Positions 33,937 to 42,925 of a DNA stretch of 64,000 nt are shown here, in pieces. The notes beneath the pieces are model-generated. The model did not search any database. It saw only the letters and a list, made by a program, of their open reading frames with translations, and had not been told where the DNA came from. Origin of the DNA: Chromatiales bacterium (lineage in GTDB: Bacteria > Pseudomonadota > Gammaproteobacteria > Steroidobacterales > GCA-2729495); contig JACKNI010000005.1 of the NCBI GenBank assembly GCA_024234935.1, forward strand, positions 139,764 through 203,763, in the 5' to 3' direction. How positions within the stretch are numbered: position 1 is the stretch's first letter; each line of letters starts with the position of its first letter. A program made the position numbers and the translations under genes.

Positions 33937-36567
33937 GTGAACGAAGCACCCCGTAGCGAGACCCCCTACAACCCCCAGGACGTCGAGGCCGAGGCCCAGC
34001 GCTGGTGGGCGGAGCAGGGCAGTTTTCGTGCGCAGGAGGATCCTGCCCGCGAGAAGTTCTATTGCCTGTCGATGTTCCCTTATCCGAGTGGCCGGCTGCA
34101 CATGGGCCATGTGCGCAACTACACGATCGGCGACGTGATCGCACGGCACCAGCGCATGCTCGGCAGGAACGTGCTGCAGCCGATGGGCTGGGATGCCTTT
34201 GGCCTGCCGGCGGAGAACGCGGCGATGGCCCAGGGCGTGGCGCCGGCGACATGGACCTGGGACAACATCGCCTACATGCGCAAGCAACTGCGCTCGCTCG
34301 GCTTCGGCATCGACTGGGACCGCGAGTTCGCCACCTGCCAGCCGGAGTACTACCGCTGGAACCAGTGGCTGTTCCTGAAGCTGCTCGAGAAGGGCATCGT
34401 CTACCAGAAGACCGGCACCGTGAACTGGGATCCCCTCGACCAGACCGTGCTCGCCAACGAGCAGGTGATCGACGGGCGCGGCTGGCGCACCGGTGCGGTG
34501 GTCGAGAAGCGCGAGATCCCGATGTACTACATGCGCATCACCGCCTATGCCGATGAGCTGCTGGAAGCGCTGGACACGCTGTCCGAGTGGCCGGAGCGGG
34601 TGCGGCTGATGCAGGCCAACTGGATCGGCCGCAGCGAGGGCGTGGAAATCGCCTTCCCTTATGCCGACTCGGCGCGTGCGGCCGCCAGCGCAGACGGCGC
34701 GCTGAAAGTATTTACGACCCGCGCGGATACCCTGCTGGGTGCAACTTACTGTGCGGTGGCGGCCGAGCATCCGCTGGCTACGGCCGCGGCGCGCAACAAG
34801 CCACAACTCGCGGCTTTCATCGATGAGTGCAAGAGCGGCAGCGTGATGGAGGCCGATCTCGCTACCGCCGAGAAGTGCGGCATGCCGACCGGTCTGCACG
34901 TGATCCACCCGCTGTCGGGTGCCGAGCTCGAGGTCTGGGTCGCCAACTATGTGCTGATGGGCTACGGCGAGGGCGCGGTGATGGCCGTGCCAGCGCATGA
35001 CGAACGAGACTTCGAGTTTGCGACGAAGTACGCGCTGCCGATCCGTTGCGTGATCCGCCCGGCGACCGGCGCTTGCACCGATACCACGGCTCCCTGGCAA
35101 CCGGAATACGCCGAGCACGGCATAACGATGAACTCCGGTGCCTTCGACGGACTGGATTTCCAGGCGGCGGTTGATGCGATTGCGGCCGCGCTGGAAAAGA
35201 AGGGACTGGGCAAGAAACGCGTGCAGTTCCGGCTGCGCGACTGGGGAATCTCACGCCAGCGCTACTGGGGCACGCCGATTCCGATCATTCATTGCCCGGC
35301 CTGCGGTGATGTGCCGGTGCCGGACGATCAGCTGCCGGTGGTGCTGCCCGTGGATTGTGTGCCGGACGGCAGCGGCAACCCGCTCAACAAGCGCGCCGAT
35401 TTCGTCAACTGCAGTTGCCCGAAGTGCGGCCAGGCGGCGCGGCGCGAAACCGATACCATGGACACCTTCGTGGATTCGTCGTGGTATTTCCTGCGTTTTG
35501 CCTGCGCTGACAACCATGCGGCGATGGTCGACGAGCGGGTGCGCTACTGGCTGCCGGTCGACCAGTACATCGGCGGCATCGAGCACGCCATCCTGCACCT
35601 GCTCTATTCGCGCTTCTGGACCCGCGCGATGCGCGACCTCGGCCTGCTGCAGCTCGATGAGCCCTTCGCCCGTCTGCTCACGCAGGGCATGGTGCTGAAC
35701 AACATCTACTTCCGCAAGACCGATACCGGGCGACTGGCTTACTTCAATCCGACCGAAGTCGAAGTACGCGAAGACGCGTCCGGCCAGCCGGGTCATGTGC
35801 TGATTGCCGACGGTGAGCCGGTGCAGACCAGCGGCATCGGCACGATGTCGAAATCGCGCAATAACGGCGTGGACCCGCAGGCGCTCGTCGATACGCTGGG
35901 TGCGGATACCGCGCGGCTCTTCACGATGTTTACCGCGCCGCCCGAGCAGTCGCTTGAGTGGTCGGACGAAGGCGTGCAGGGTGCCTCACGTTTTCTCAGG
36001 CGGGTCTGGAAAGCGGTCCATGGTCATGCGGCTGGCGGTCCGGCCGGCAAGGTGGATGCCGCCGCGCTCACCGAGCCGCAGCGTGCGTTGCGCCGCCAGG
36101 TGCACCAGACACTTGCAAAAGTCAGCGATGACATCGGTCGCCGGCGTACCTTCAACACCGCGATCGCCGCGGTGATGGAGCTGCTTAACAGCGTGGTGCG
36201 CGCCGAAACGGCGACGCCGGCCGATCGCGCCGTGATCCATGAGGCGCTGGAACTCTCGCTGCTCATGCTCTCGCCGATCGTTCCGCACATCTGTCACCGG
36301 CTCTGGCGGGTACTCGGCCATGCGGGTGCGATCATCGACGAGCCCTGGCCGCAGCCAGATCCCGCTGCGCTCGTTGCTGCCACGGTCGGGATCGTCGTTC
36401 AGGTGAACGGCAAGGTGCGCGGACGGGTTACAGTAGCGACTGGCGCCAGCGAGGCCGAGGTCCGGGCAGCAGCGCTTGCCGACGATAACGTGCAGCGCTT
36501 TGTTGCCGGACAGCCGGTTCGCAAGGTGATCGTGGTTCCCGGGAAGCTTGTCAATGTGGTGGTCTGA
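33937..36567 (+). CDS. leuS: Leucine--tRNA ligase
   Basis: An 876-residue class I synthetase that charges tRNA-Leu. The HIGH motif is in GRLHMGHVRNYTIGD (about residue 52), the CP1 editing domain lies at about 225-420 with VMAVPAHDERDFEFA, and the KMSKS-type motif is GTMSKSRNNG near residue 637. A CxxC pair (CPKCG) marks the ZN-like insert. GTG at 33937 gives MNEAPRSETPYNPQDVE. It overlaps lptE by 14 bases. Confidence 0.97.
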   Translation: MNEAPRSETPYNPQDVEAEAQRWWAEQGSFRAQEDPAREKFYCLSMFPYPSGRLHMGHVRNYTIGDVIARHQRMLGRNVLQPMGWDAFGLPAENAAMAQGVAPATWTWDNIAYMRKQLRSLGFGIDWDREFATCQPEYYRWNQWLFLKLLEKGIVYQKTGTVNWDPLDQTVLANEQVIDGRGWRTGAVVEKREIPMYYMRITAYADELLEALDTLSEWPERVRLMQANWIGRSEGVEIAFPYADSARAAASADGALKVFTTRADTLLGATYCAVAAEHPLATAAARNKPQLAAFIDECKSGSVMEADLATAEKCGMPTGLHVIHPLSGAELEVWVANYVLMGYGEGAVMAVPAHDERDFEFATKYALPIRCVIRPATGACTDTTAPWQPEYAEHGITMNSGAFDGLDFQAAVDAIAAALEKKGLGKKRVQFRLRDWGISRQRYWGTPIPIIHCPACGDVPVPDDQLPVVLPVDCVPDGSGNPLNKRADFVNCSCPKCGQAARRETDTMDTFVDSSWYFLRFACADNHAAMVDERVRYWLPVDQYIGGIEHAILHLLYSRFWTRAMRDLGLLQLDEPFARLLTQGMVLNNIYFRKTDTGRLAYFNPTEVEVREDASGQPGHVLIADGEPVQTSGIGTMSKSRNNGVDPQALVDTLGADTARLFTMFTAPPEQSLEWSDEGVQGASRFLRRVWKAVHGHAAGGPAGKVDAAALTEPQRALRRQVHQTLAKVSDDIGRRRTFNTAIAAVMELLNSVVRAETATPADRAVIHEALELSLLMLSPIVPHICHRLWRVLGHAGAIIDEPWPQPDPAALVAATVGIVVQVNGKVRGRVTVATGASEAEVRAAALADDNVQRFVAGQPVRKVIVVPGKLVNVVV

Positions 36568-37066
36568 GACCCGTCTGAAACGCGGCATCAGCCGTGCGCT
36601 GCTCGGCTGCAGCCTGCTGTGGCTGACGGCCTGCGGTTTCCATTTCCGCACCGCGCCGGAATTTCCCGCCGATATGGCAGTGACCTATATCCAGACCGGC
36701 GACCGCTACAGCCTGTTCTATCGCGAACTGGTCAGTACCCTGCGCAGGAACGACATCACGCTGACCGCAGATCCGGCTGAGGCGCGTACCGTCATCAGGA
36801 TACACAGCGACGAGACCGGGCGCCGCACGCTCACGGTGACCGCGCGCAATGTGCCAGCCGAATATGAGGTCTACTACCGGGTGACATTCTCGGTGGAGGT
36901 GAACGGCAAGGAGGTCGTTCCCCATGAAGAACTCTTCCTGACCCGTGACTATCCCTTCGACGAAACACAGGTGCTCGGCAAGGCCAATGAAGAACAGCTC
37001 ATCATGCAGACGATCAGCCGCGACATGGTCGGGCTCGTGAGTCGTCGCCTGGCCGCGATCAACTGA
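36554..37066 (+). CDS. lptE: LPS-assembly lipoprotein LptE
   Basis: A 170-residue outer-membrane lipoprotein that plugs the LptD barrel for LPS export. The signal sequence ends LLWLTACGFHFR, with acylated Cys27 followed by the GFxxR motif typical of LptE. ATG at 36554 lies inside the leuS 3' end; leuS-lptE coupling is normal in gammaproteobacteria. The remaining part is the expected two-layer fold with VPAEYEVYYRVTFSVEV. Confidence 0.92.
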   Translation: MWWSETRLKRGISRALLGCSLLWLTACGFHFRTAPEFPADMAVTYIQTGDRYSLFYRELVSTLRRNDITLTADPAEARTVIRIHSDETGRRTLTVTARNVPAEYEVYYRVTFSVEVNGKEVVPHEELFLTRDYPFDETQVLGKANEEQLIMQTISRDMVGLVSRRLAAIN

Positions 37067-37087
37067 TCCGGCCGGTCAATCCTGCGC

Positions 37088-37792
37088 ATGGCCCGCGCCA
37101 GATTTCGTCACCGGATCCTGCGTTTCCTGCTGCTTGCCGTGGCGGGCTTCGTGTTGCTGACCCTGCTGCTGGTGCTGCCCTTGCGCTGGCTGCCACCACT
37201 CACCTCGAGTTTCATGCTGCAGAACCTGGTGGAGCAGGGGAGCCTGGCTGCGCGGGTGCGTTATGACTGGCAGCCGCGCGCAAGGATCAGCCGCCGCGCC
37301 GCACTGGCGGTGATGGCTGCCGAGGACCAGAAGTTTCTGGACCATTCGGGTTTTGATTTCGAATCCATCCGCAAGGCCTGGCAGCGAAACGGGCGCAGCA
37401 GGCAGGTGCGCGGCGCATCGACGATCAGCCAGCAGGTGGCGAAGAATCTCTGGCTGTGGCCCGCTCGAAGCTGGTTGCGCAAGGGCCTGGAAGCATGGTT
37501 CACGATGTGGCTGGAGATCTGCTGCCCCAAGGCGCGCATCCTCGAGCTCTACCTGAACCTTGCCCAGTTCGGCCCGCATGTGTTCGGTGTCGAAGCCGCA
37601 GCCCGGCAGTACTACAACAAGCCCGCCGCGTCCCTGAATGAGCCCGAAGCCGCGTTGCTCGCCGCCGTCCTGCCCAATCCGCAACGGTTCAGCGTGCGCA
37701 ATCCCTCGCTCCATGTCCGCGCCCGTCAGACATGGATCCTGGTGCAGGCCCGCCGTCTCGGCGACGAACTGCCTGCCGCACGCTGGCAATAA
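37088..37792 (+). CDS. mtgA: Monofunctional peptidoglycan glycosyltransferase
   Basis: A 234-residue GT51 enzyme with one N-terminal membrane anchor (about residues 10-35). It has all GT51 motifs: AAEDQKFLDHSGFD (catalytic Glu), GASTISQQVAKNLWLW, and LELYLNLAQFG. It polymerises lipid II into glycan strands without transpeptidase activity. It follows lptE by 21 bases; this position between lptE and holA is not the usual one. Confidence 0.94.
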   Translation: MARARFRHRILRFLLLAVAGFVLLTLLLVLPLRWLPPLTSSFMLQNLVEQGSLAARVRYDWQPRARISRRAALAVMAAEDQKFLDHSGFDFESIRKAWQRNGRSRQVRGASTISQQVAKNLWLWPARSWLRKGLEAWFTMWLEICCPKARILELYLNLAQFGPHVFGVEAAARQYYNKPAASLNEPEAALLAAVLPNPQRFSVRNPSLHVRARQTWILVQARRLGDELPAARWQ

Positions 37793-37851
37793 CGATTTTG
37801 CCCGCTACTCCCGGCTGGCAGTGGCCGGGTTTGCATGGCGCCGCGGGCGGG

Positions 37852-38340
37852 TCAGAGCTGGGTGGGGTTCGGCTGGCCGGGGTAGACGATTTCCGGGTCA
37901 AAGACCTTTTCAGTCATGGTGAATTCGAGCGGCAGGGGGCGGCCATCGCCGGCACCTTTGCCGACTCCCGGGATGCGCCGGTAGAAGCAGCTGCGATAGC
38001 CGACGTGGCAGCTGGCCCCGCCGATGACATCGACGCGCAGCCAGATGCAGTCCTGGTCGTCATCCACCAGCAGTTCGCGGACCTTCTGCACCAGCCCGCT
38101 GGTGGCGCCCTTGTGCCACAGCACCTGGCGGCTGCGGCTCCAGTAGTGGGCCTCGCCGGTACTGATGGTGAGGCCCAGCGCCTCGGCATTCATGTAGCCG
38201 ACCATCAGCAGCTCTCCACTGGCGTAATCAGTGGTGACGGCGGTGATCAGGCCCTGTGCGTCAAATTTGGGCGCCAGGTCGTGGCCTTCCTCGACCTGTT
38301 CGACGGTCTTGCGCGGGGCGAAGGGTGCTGCCGGATTCAT
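37852..38340 (-). CDS. hisI: Phosphoribosyl-AMP cyclohydrolase
   Basis: A 162-residue single-domain HisI that opens the purine ring of PR-AMP in histidine synthesis. The metal region is LLVDDDQDCIWLRVDVIGG followed by SCHVGYRSCFYR, the Zn/Mg ligands of the family, and the N-terminal block has GLITAVTTDYASGELLMVGYMN. It is alone on the minus strand, divergent from cysS and convergent with mtgA, not part of a his operon. The C-terminal 30 residues extend beyond the short form. Confidence 0.9.
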   Translation of the reverse strand: MNPAAPFAPRKTVEQVEEGHDLAPKFDAQGLITAVTTDYASGELLMVGYMNAEALGLTISTGEAHYWSRSRQVLWHKGATSGLVQKVRELLVDDDQDCIWLRVDVIGGASCHVGYRSCFYRRIPGVGKGAGDGRPLPLEFTMTEKVFDPEIVYPGQPNPTQL

Positions 38341-38418
38341 CTCATATTCCTCGGGGCGGACGATCCTGCGGACAGGACCAGCTTGGTATTATAGCCAGCC
38401 TTCCGCACGGTCCTGCCC

Positions 38419-39795
38419 ATGACTCTCAGCCTGTACAACACGCGCACGCGCCAAAAAGAGCCTTTTGCCCCGTTGCAGCCGGGGCGGGTGACCATGTACG
38501 TCTGTGGCCCGACCGTTTACAGCTTTCCGCATATCGGCAATGCGCGGCCGGCCGTGGTTTTCGATGTGCTGGCCCGCTTGCTGCGTACGCGTTATCAGCT
38601 GACCTACGCGCGCAACATCACCGACATCGATGACAAGATCAACCGGGCCGCAGCCGAGGAGGGAGTGCCTATCGGCGAGATCGCCGCCCGGTATGCCACG
38701 GCCTACCATGCCGACATGCGGGCGCTTGGCGTCCTGCCGCCGGACATCGAGCCGCGGGCCACGGAGCATCTGGCCAGCATCATTCGCATGATCAGCGGCC
38801 TGATCGACAGTGGCCATGCCTATACCGCGGAGGGGCATGTGCTGTTTCGCGTCGCTTCCTATGCCGACTACGGTGCGCTGTCGCGGCGCGATCAGCGCGA
38901 GCTGCTGGCTGGCGCACGGGTGGAAGTGGCGCCCTACAAGGAAGGCGCCGGGGATTTCGTGCTGTGGAAGCCGTCCACGCCCGATCTGCCGGGCTGGGAC
39001 AGCCCGTGGGGGCGCGGCCGGCCCGGCTGGCACATCGAGTGCTCGGCAATGGTCGCCGAGCATCTCGGTCCCACCATCGACATACACGGTGGCGGCAACG
39101 ACCTGATATTTCCGCACCACGAGAACGAGATCGCACAGAGCAGCTGCGCGAACGGCGGCGCGCTGTTTGCCCGGTACTGGCTGCACAACGGTTTCGTCAA
39201 TGTGGACCACACCAAGATGTCGAAGTCGCTCGGCAATGTGCTGCTGGTGCGCAATCTGCTCGAGCAGGCGCCTGGCGAGGCGATCAGGCTCGCACTGCTG
39301 GCGGCGCACTACCGGCAGCCGCTGGACTGGACCAGCGAGGTGCTGCCCGAGGCGCAGCGCAAGCTCGATCGCCTCTACGGCGCGCTGCGCGATGTGGAAG
39401 GCTGGCAGGCGCTCGAATCCGCACCCGATCCCGACTTCATCGCCGCGCTCGACGACGACCTGAACACGCCGCAGGCACTGGCCGTGCTCTTCAACCTCGC
39501 CCGCGATGCCAATCGCAGCACTGACCCGGCCGAGCGTGCCGCACTCGCGGCCCGTCTGCGTGCGAGTGCCGCGTTGCTCGGCTTGCTCGGCACCGACCCG
39601 AACGCCTGGTTCATGACCGAAGTCAGCGATGGCCTGTCGGCCGAGCAGATCGAGACCATGCTCGCGGCACGGCGTGCGGCACGCGCGAGTCGCGACTTCA
39701 GGCTGGCGGACCAGATCCGCGACGAACTGGTCGAAGCCGGCATCCTGATCGAAGACGGCGCCGAGGGCACGCGCTGGCGGCGGAGCGCCGGATGA
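38419..39795 (+). CDS. cysS: Cysteine--tRNA ligase
   Basis: A 458-residue class I synthetase that charges tRNA-Cys. The zinc Cys is in MYVCGPTVYSFPHIGNARP (HIGH motif in the same stretch), another zinc site in WHIECSAM and HHENEIAQS, and KMSKS is in HTKMSKSLGN near residue 270. It overlaps sufE by four bases (ATGA), which suggests translational coupling. Confidence 0.97.
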   Translation: MTLSLYNTRTRQKEPFAPLQPGRVTMYVCGPTVYSFPHIGNARPAVVFDVLARLLRTRYQLTYARNITDIDDKINRAAAEEGVPIGEIAARYATAYHADMRALGVLPPDIEPRATEHLASIIRMISGLIDSGHAYTAEGHVLFRVASYADYGALSRRDQRELLAGARVEVAPYKEGAGDFVLWKPSTPDLPGWDSPWGRGRPGWHIECSAMVAEHLGPTIDIHGGGNDLIFPHHENEIAQSSCANGGALFARYWLHNGFVNVDHTKMSKSLGNVLLVRNLLEQAPGEAIRLALLAAHYRQPLDWTSEVLPEAQRKLDRLYGALRDVEGWQALESAPDPDFIAALDDDLNTPQALAVLFNLARDANRSTDPAERAALAARLRASAALLGLLGTDPNAWFMTEVSDGLSAEQIETMLAARRAARASRDFRLADQIRDELVEAGILIEDGAEGTRWRRSAG

Positions 39796-40229
39796 GTACG
39801 GCAGAACAGGACCAGTCGATCACCGAGGCGCAGCAGGAGCTGATCGGTGACTTCGCGCTGTTCGACAACTGGGTGGACCGCTACCAGTACATCATCGACA
39901 TGGGCCGGCAGTTGCCGCCATTCCCCGAGGCTGAAAAAACCGAGGCGCACAAGATCCAGGGCTGCCAGTCGCAGGTCTGGCTGGTCACGCATGTCGAGGG
40001 CGACCGGCTCGCCTTTCAGGCCGTCAGTGATTCGGCGATCGTCTCCGGGCTGATCGCGATCCTGATGCGCATCTATAACGGCCGGCGGGCGCAGGAGATC
40101 CTCGATACGCCGCCGGACTTCATCAGCGCGATCGGCCTCGACCAGCACCTGAGCCCGACGCGCAGCAATGGCCTGCATTCGATGATCGGTGCCATACGCC
40201 GTGCAGCAGCCGTATGTGCGGCGAGCTGA
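39792..40229 (+). CDS. sufE: Cysteine desulfuration protein SufE
   Basis: A 145-residue SufE-family sulfur acceptor that takes persulfide from a SufS/CsdA desulfurase for Fe-S assembly. The acceptor Cys58 is in the conserved HKIQGCQSQVWL. The start overlaps the cysS stop by four bases. No sufBCDS genes are present in the window; the pairing here is with cysteinyl-tRNA synthetase, which uses the same amino acid. The link may only be shared regulation. Confidence 0.92.
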   Translation: MSTAEQDQSITEAQQELIGDFALFDNWVDRYQYIIDMGRQLPPFPEAEKTEAHKIQGCQSQVWLVTHVEGDRLAFQAVSDSAIVSGLIAILMRIYNGRRAQEILDTPPDFISAIGLDQHLSPTRSNGLHSMIGAIRRAAAVCAAS

Positions 40230-40507
40230 AAGCCCGGCACGGTCTGCCGACCCGGGCCGCAATCGGGCTGATCCGCGGCTACCAGCTGATCCTGTCGCCC
40301 TGGCTGGGTCCGCGCTGCCGTTACTTCCCGACCTGCTCGAGCTATACCGCCGAGGCCATTGTTCGCTTCGGACTGATGCGTGGCAGCTGGCTCGGGCTGC
40401 GCCGCATCGGACGCTGTCACCCCTGGGCAGAGGGCGGATCTGATCCGGTACCCGAGCATTATGTCGCCTGGGGTCGTGCGCGGGAGCCGCGCACCCCTGT
40501 GCTATAG
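40214..40507 (+). CDS. yidD: Membrane protein insertion efficiency factor YidD
   Basis: A 97-residue YidD-family protein with an N-terminal amphipathic helix (LIRGYQLILSPWLG) and the conserved CRYFPTCSSYTAEAI and RCHPW.EGG.DPVP motifs. It helps YidC-dependent membrane insertion. It normally lies with rnpA-yidC; here it is downstream of sufE, overlapping it by 16 bases, so it has been moved from its usual locus or is a second copy. Confidence 0.92.
   Translation: MCGELKARHGLPTRAAIGLIRGYQLILSPWLGPRCRYFPTCSSYTAEAIVRFGLMRGSWLGLRRIGRCHPWAEGGSDPVPEHYVAWGRAREPRTPVL
40476..40494 (+). other. Perfect 8-bp hairpin at the yidD 3' end
   Basis: GTGCGCGG and CCGCGCAC flank a three-base loop (GAG) inside the last codons of yidD, 27 bases before the ycaR start. 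A T-run is absent. A TATAGT lies just after it and could belong to a promoter for the downstream genes. Function is not clear. Confidence 0.35.
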
Positions 40508-40521
40508 TTTTGGCGTATCGA

Positions 40522-40779
40522 ATGGACAAAAAACTCCTGGACATCATCTGCTGCCCGCTCACCAAGCTGCCCCTGCAGCTGCTGGACGGAACGCGTCTCG
40601 CGCGGCTCAACTCGGCGATCGAAACCGGCAATGTCCGGGCCCGATCCGAGAGCCCTGTTGGCGAGCAACTCACTGAAGCCCTGGTGACCCGCGACGGACG
40701 GCTGGTCTATCCCGTGCGTGAGGGGATTCCGATTCTGCTCGAAGAGGAGTCGATTGACTGGAAACAGCTCGGCGAGTGA
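40522..40779 (+). CDS. Trm112/YcaR family protein
   Basis: An 85-residue protein of the YcaR/UPF0434 family. ATG at 40522 gives MDKKLLDIICCPLTKLPLQ, the conserved N-terminus, and the C-terminal half has LVTRDGRLVYPVREGIPILLEEESI. The family is related to eukaryotic Trm112, a methyltransferase activator, but the zinc Cys set is reduced to the CC pair. In E. coli ycaR neighbours lpxK/kdsB; here it is between yidD and holA. Confidence 0.85.
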   Translation: MDKKLLDIICCPLTKLPLQLLDGTRLARLNSAIETGNVRARSESPVGEQLTEALVTRDGRLVYPVREGIPILLEEESIDWKQLGE

Positions 40780-40788
40780 CGGTAGTGC

Positions 40789-41832
40789 ATGCAGCTGCGT
40801 GCTGAGCGGTTGGGCGCACATCTTTCTGCCCCGCCGGGCGGGAGCCTGTCAGCCTGTTACCTGTTTTCCGGTGACGAGCCACTGCTGGTCAATGAAGCGC
40901 TCGATGCGCTGCGTACCGCCGCGCTCCGCCAGGGCTGCGATGAACGTGAATCCTTCACTGTCGAGCGTGGCTTCGACTGGCCCGCCCTGGTGGCCTCGCT
41001 CAGCGTTCGCTCACTGTTTTCCGCCGGCAAGCTGATCGTGCTGCGGCTGCCGACGGCGGCGCCCGGCGACGAAGGCTCGCGCGCCCTGCGCGAACTGGCT
41101 GCGCGACCGGCTGAAGGCAACGTCGTCGCGGTGGTCACGCCGAAGCTGACCAGCAAGATTGCCGATTCGGCCTGGGTCAAGGCCCTCAGGAAAGACGGCG
41201 TGTCCGTCGATCTCCATCCGCCCTCAGCGACTGAACTGCCGCACTGGATCGGCCGGCGACTGAAGGCCCTGCGGCTCAGCTGCGATGATGAAGGTGCCGA
41301 GCTGCTGGCGGCCCGTGTGGAAGGCAATCTGCTGGCCGCACAGCAGGAGATCGACAAGCTCGGTCTGCTGTATCCGGAGGGCGCGCAATTGAGCGTGGCG
41401 CAGATTCAGGCTGCGGTGGCCGACGGCGCACGCTTTGATGTCTTTCAGCTGGGCGATGCCGCGCTGGCCGGCGATACGCCACGCGCTGTTCGCATCCTCA
41501 ACGGTCTGCGCGAAGAGGGCGTGGCTGCGCCACTGGTCCTTTGGGCGCTGGTCCGCGAAGTACTGGTGCTGGTGGATGCCGGTGCGCGCGCTGGTGGTGA
41601 CATGCCGCTAGAACAGGCGGTACAGGCAACCGGTGTCTGGAAGTCGCGTGTCAGCGTCTATGCGCGGGCGCTGCGTGGCCGGAAGCCTTCGTCGCTGCGC
41701 CGCCTGCTCGGCATGGCCGGCGATGCCGACCAGATCGTCAAGGGCGTACGCCGGGGTGAAACCTGGAACGCCCTGCTTGAACTCACGCTGGCACTGGCGG
41801 GTGAGCCGCTGTCGCCGGCCGAACTCGGCTGA
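40789..41832 (+). CDS. holA: DNA polymerase III subunit delta
   Basis: A 347-residue delta subunit of the clamp loader, which opens the beta clamp. The N-terminal domain begins near residue 22 with ACYLFSGDEPLLVNEALDAL, matching the HolA start. The central AAA+-like fold and the C-terminal collar domain (residues 215-340; FDVFQLGDAALAGDTPRAVRIL) are both present. It overlaps nadD by one base, as in many gammaproteobacteria where lptE-holA-nadD is one operon. Confidence 0.93.
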   Translation: MQLRAERLGAHLSAPPGGSLSACYLFSGDEPLLVNEALDALRTAALRQGCDERESFTVERGFDWPALVASLSVRSLFSAGKLIVLRLPTAAPGDEGSRALRELAARPAEGNVVAVVTPKLTSKIADSAWVKALRKDGVSVDLHPPSATELPHWIGRRLKALRLSCDDEGAELLAARVEGNLLAAQQEIDKLGLLYPEGAQLSVAQIQAAVADGARFDVFQLGDAALAGDTPRAVRILNGLREEGVAAPLVLWALVREVLVLVDAGARAGGDMPLEQAVQATGVWKSRVSVYARALRGRKPSSLRRLLGMAGDADQIVKGVRRGETWNALLELTLALAGEPLSPAELG

Positions 41833-42503
41833 TGGGACTTTTGCCAGCGCCAGTCGGTCTGCTCGGTGGTTCTTTCGATCCGGTGCATGTCGGACATCTG
41901 CGCACCGCCTGGGAACTCCTGACCGGTCTGGGCCTCGCCGAAGTCCGATTCATCCCCAGCCGCCTGCCGCCGCATCGCGGACCAGCTGTTGCTCCGGGGC
42001 CGCTGCGTCTGCACATGCTTGAAGCGGCCATAGCCGGGCAACCCGGCTTCGTGGTCGATGACTGCGAACTGCGCCGCGAAGGACCCTCGTACACGGTCGA
42101 TACGCTGGTCGCCCTGCGTGCCAGCCAGCCGCAAAGATCGCTGGTCCTGATCCTCGGCATGGATGCCTTTCTCGGGCTGCCCACGTGGCATCGCTGGCGC
42201 GAGATTCCGGATCTGGCCCACATCGTCGTGGTGCAGCGCCCCGGCTGGACGCAGCAGTTCGATGGTGAACTCGGGCAACTCTATGCGGACCGGCAGCTGC
42301 ATGAGGCCACTGCACTTGCTGCGGCACCGGCCGGTGGCATCCTGCTGAGACAGGTAACCCAGCTGGAGATCGCGTCCTCGTCGATCCGCAGCCTGGTCGC
42401 CGCCGGCGGCGATCCCCGTTTCCTCGTTCCGGACAGGGTCCGGGAACTCATACAGACCAATCGTATTTATCTGCGCCCAAAGGAGGTGCAATCTCGTGCA
42501 TAG
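41832..42503 (+). CDS. nadD: Nicotinate-nucleotide adenylyltransferase
   Basis: A 223-residue enzyme that makes deamido-NAD from nicotinate mononucleotide and ATP. It has GGSFDPVHVGHLR near residue 14 (nucleotidyltransferase HxGH motif) and ASSSIRSLV near residue 183 (SSSxIR motif). It overlaps holA by one base and rsfS by eight bases. Confidence 0.95.
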   Translation: MGLLPAPVGLLGGSFDPVHVGHLRTAWELLTGLGLAEVRFIPSRLPPHRGPAVAPGPLRLHMLEAAIAGQPGFVVDDCELRREGPSYTVDTLVALRASQPQRSLVLILGMDAFLGLPTWHRWREIPDLAHIVVVQRPGWTQQFDGELGQLYADRQLHEATALAAAPAGGILLRQVTQLEIASSSIRSLVAAGGDPRFLVPDRVRELIQTNRIYLRPKEVQSRA

Positions 42504-42834
42504 CAAGAAGCTCCTGAGTCTGGCGACCACAGCCCTTGAAGAACTGAAAGCCCGCGATGTCCGGGTGCTGGACGTGCGTCGGCAGACCGCGATTACGGAC
42601 TACATGATCGTGGCCAGTGGCACCTCCGACCGCCACGTCCGGTCGATTGCCGAGTGGCTGGTCCAGCAGGCCGATGCGGCCGGGGTCCCGGCGCTGGGCG
42701 TTGAAGGGACGGGTAGCGGCGAGTGGGTTCTCGTGGACCTGGCCGATGTGGTGGTCCACGTCATGCAGCCCCGCGCCCGTGATTTCTACAAGCTGGAAAG
42801 CCTTTGGGACATGGAAAGCGCAGCAACCGCCTGA
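42496..42834 (+). CDS. rsfS: Ribosomal silencing factor RsfS
   Basis: A 112-residue RsfS/YbeB protein that binds L14 and blocks subunit joining in slow growth. The conserved core is VRRQTAITDYMIVASGTSDRHVRSIAEWL and VLVDLADVVVHVMQPRARDFYKLE. An AAAGGAGGTG ribosome-binding site lies within the 3' end of nadD. It is followed by rlmH, the standard order. Confidence 0.95.
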   Translation: MHSKKLLSLATTALEELKARDVRVLDVRRQTAITDYMIVASGTSDRHVRSIAEWLVQQADAAGVPALGVEGTGSGEWVLVDLADVVVHVMQPRARDFYKLESLWDMESAATA

Positions 42835-42925
42835 GCGCCGCCAGCTTACTGCCAGTCCAGCCGGAGCGTGGCGCCGTGTATCATCCTCACCCCTGCCGGA
42901 GGCGGGGCTACCGGACCCGCGCAGC

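Noticed and set aside
37852..38340. HisI as part of a his operon
   Set aside because: No other his gene lies nearby; it is flanked by mtgA and cysS on the opposite strand.
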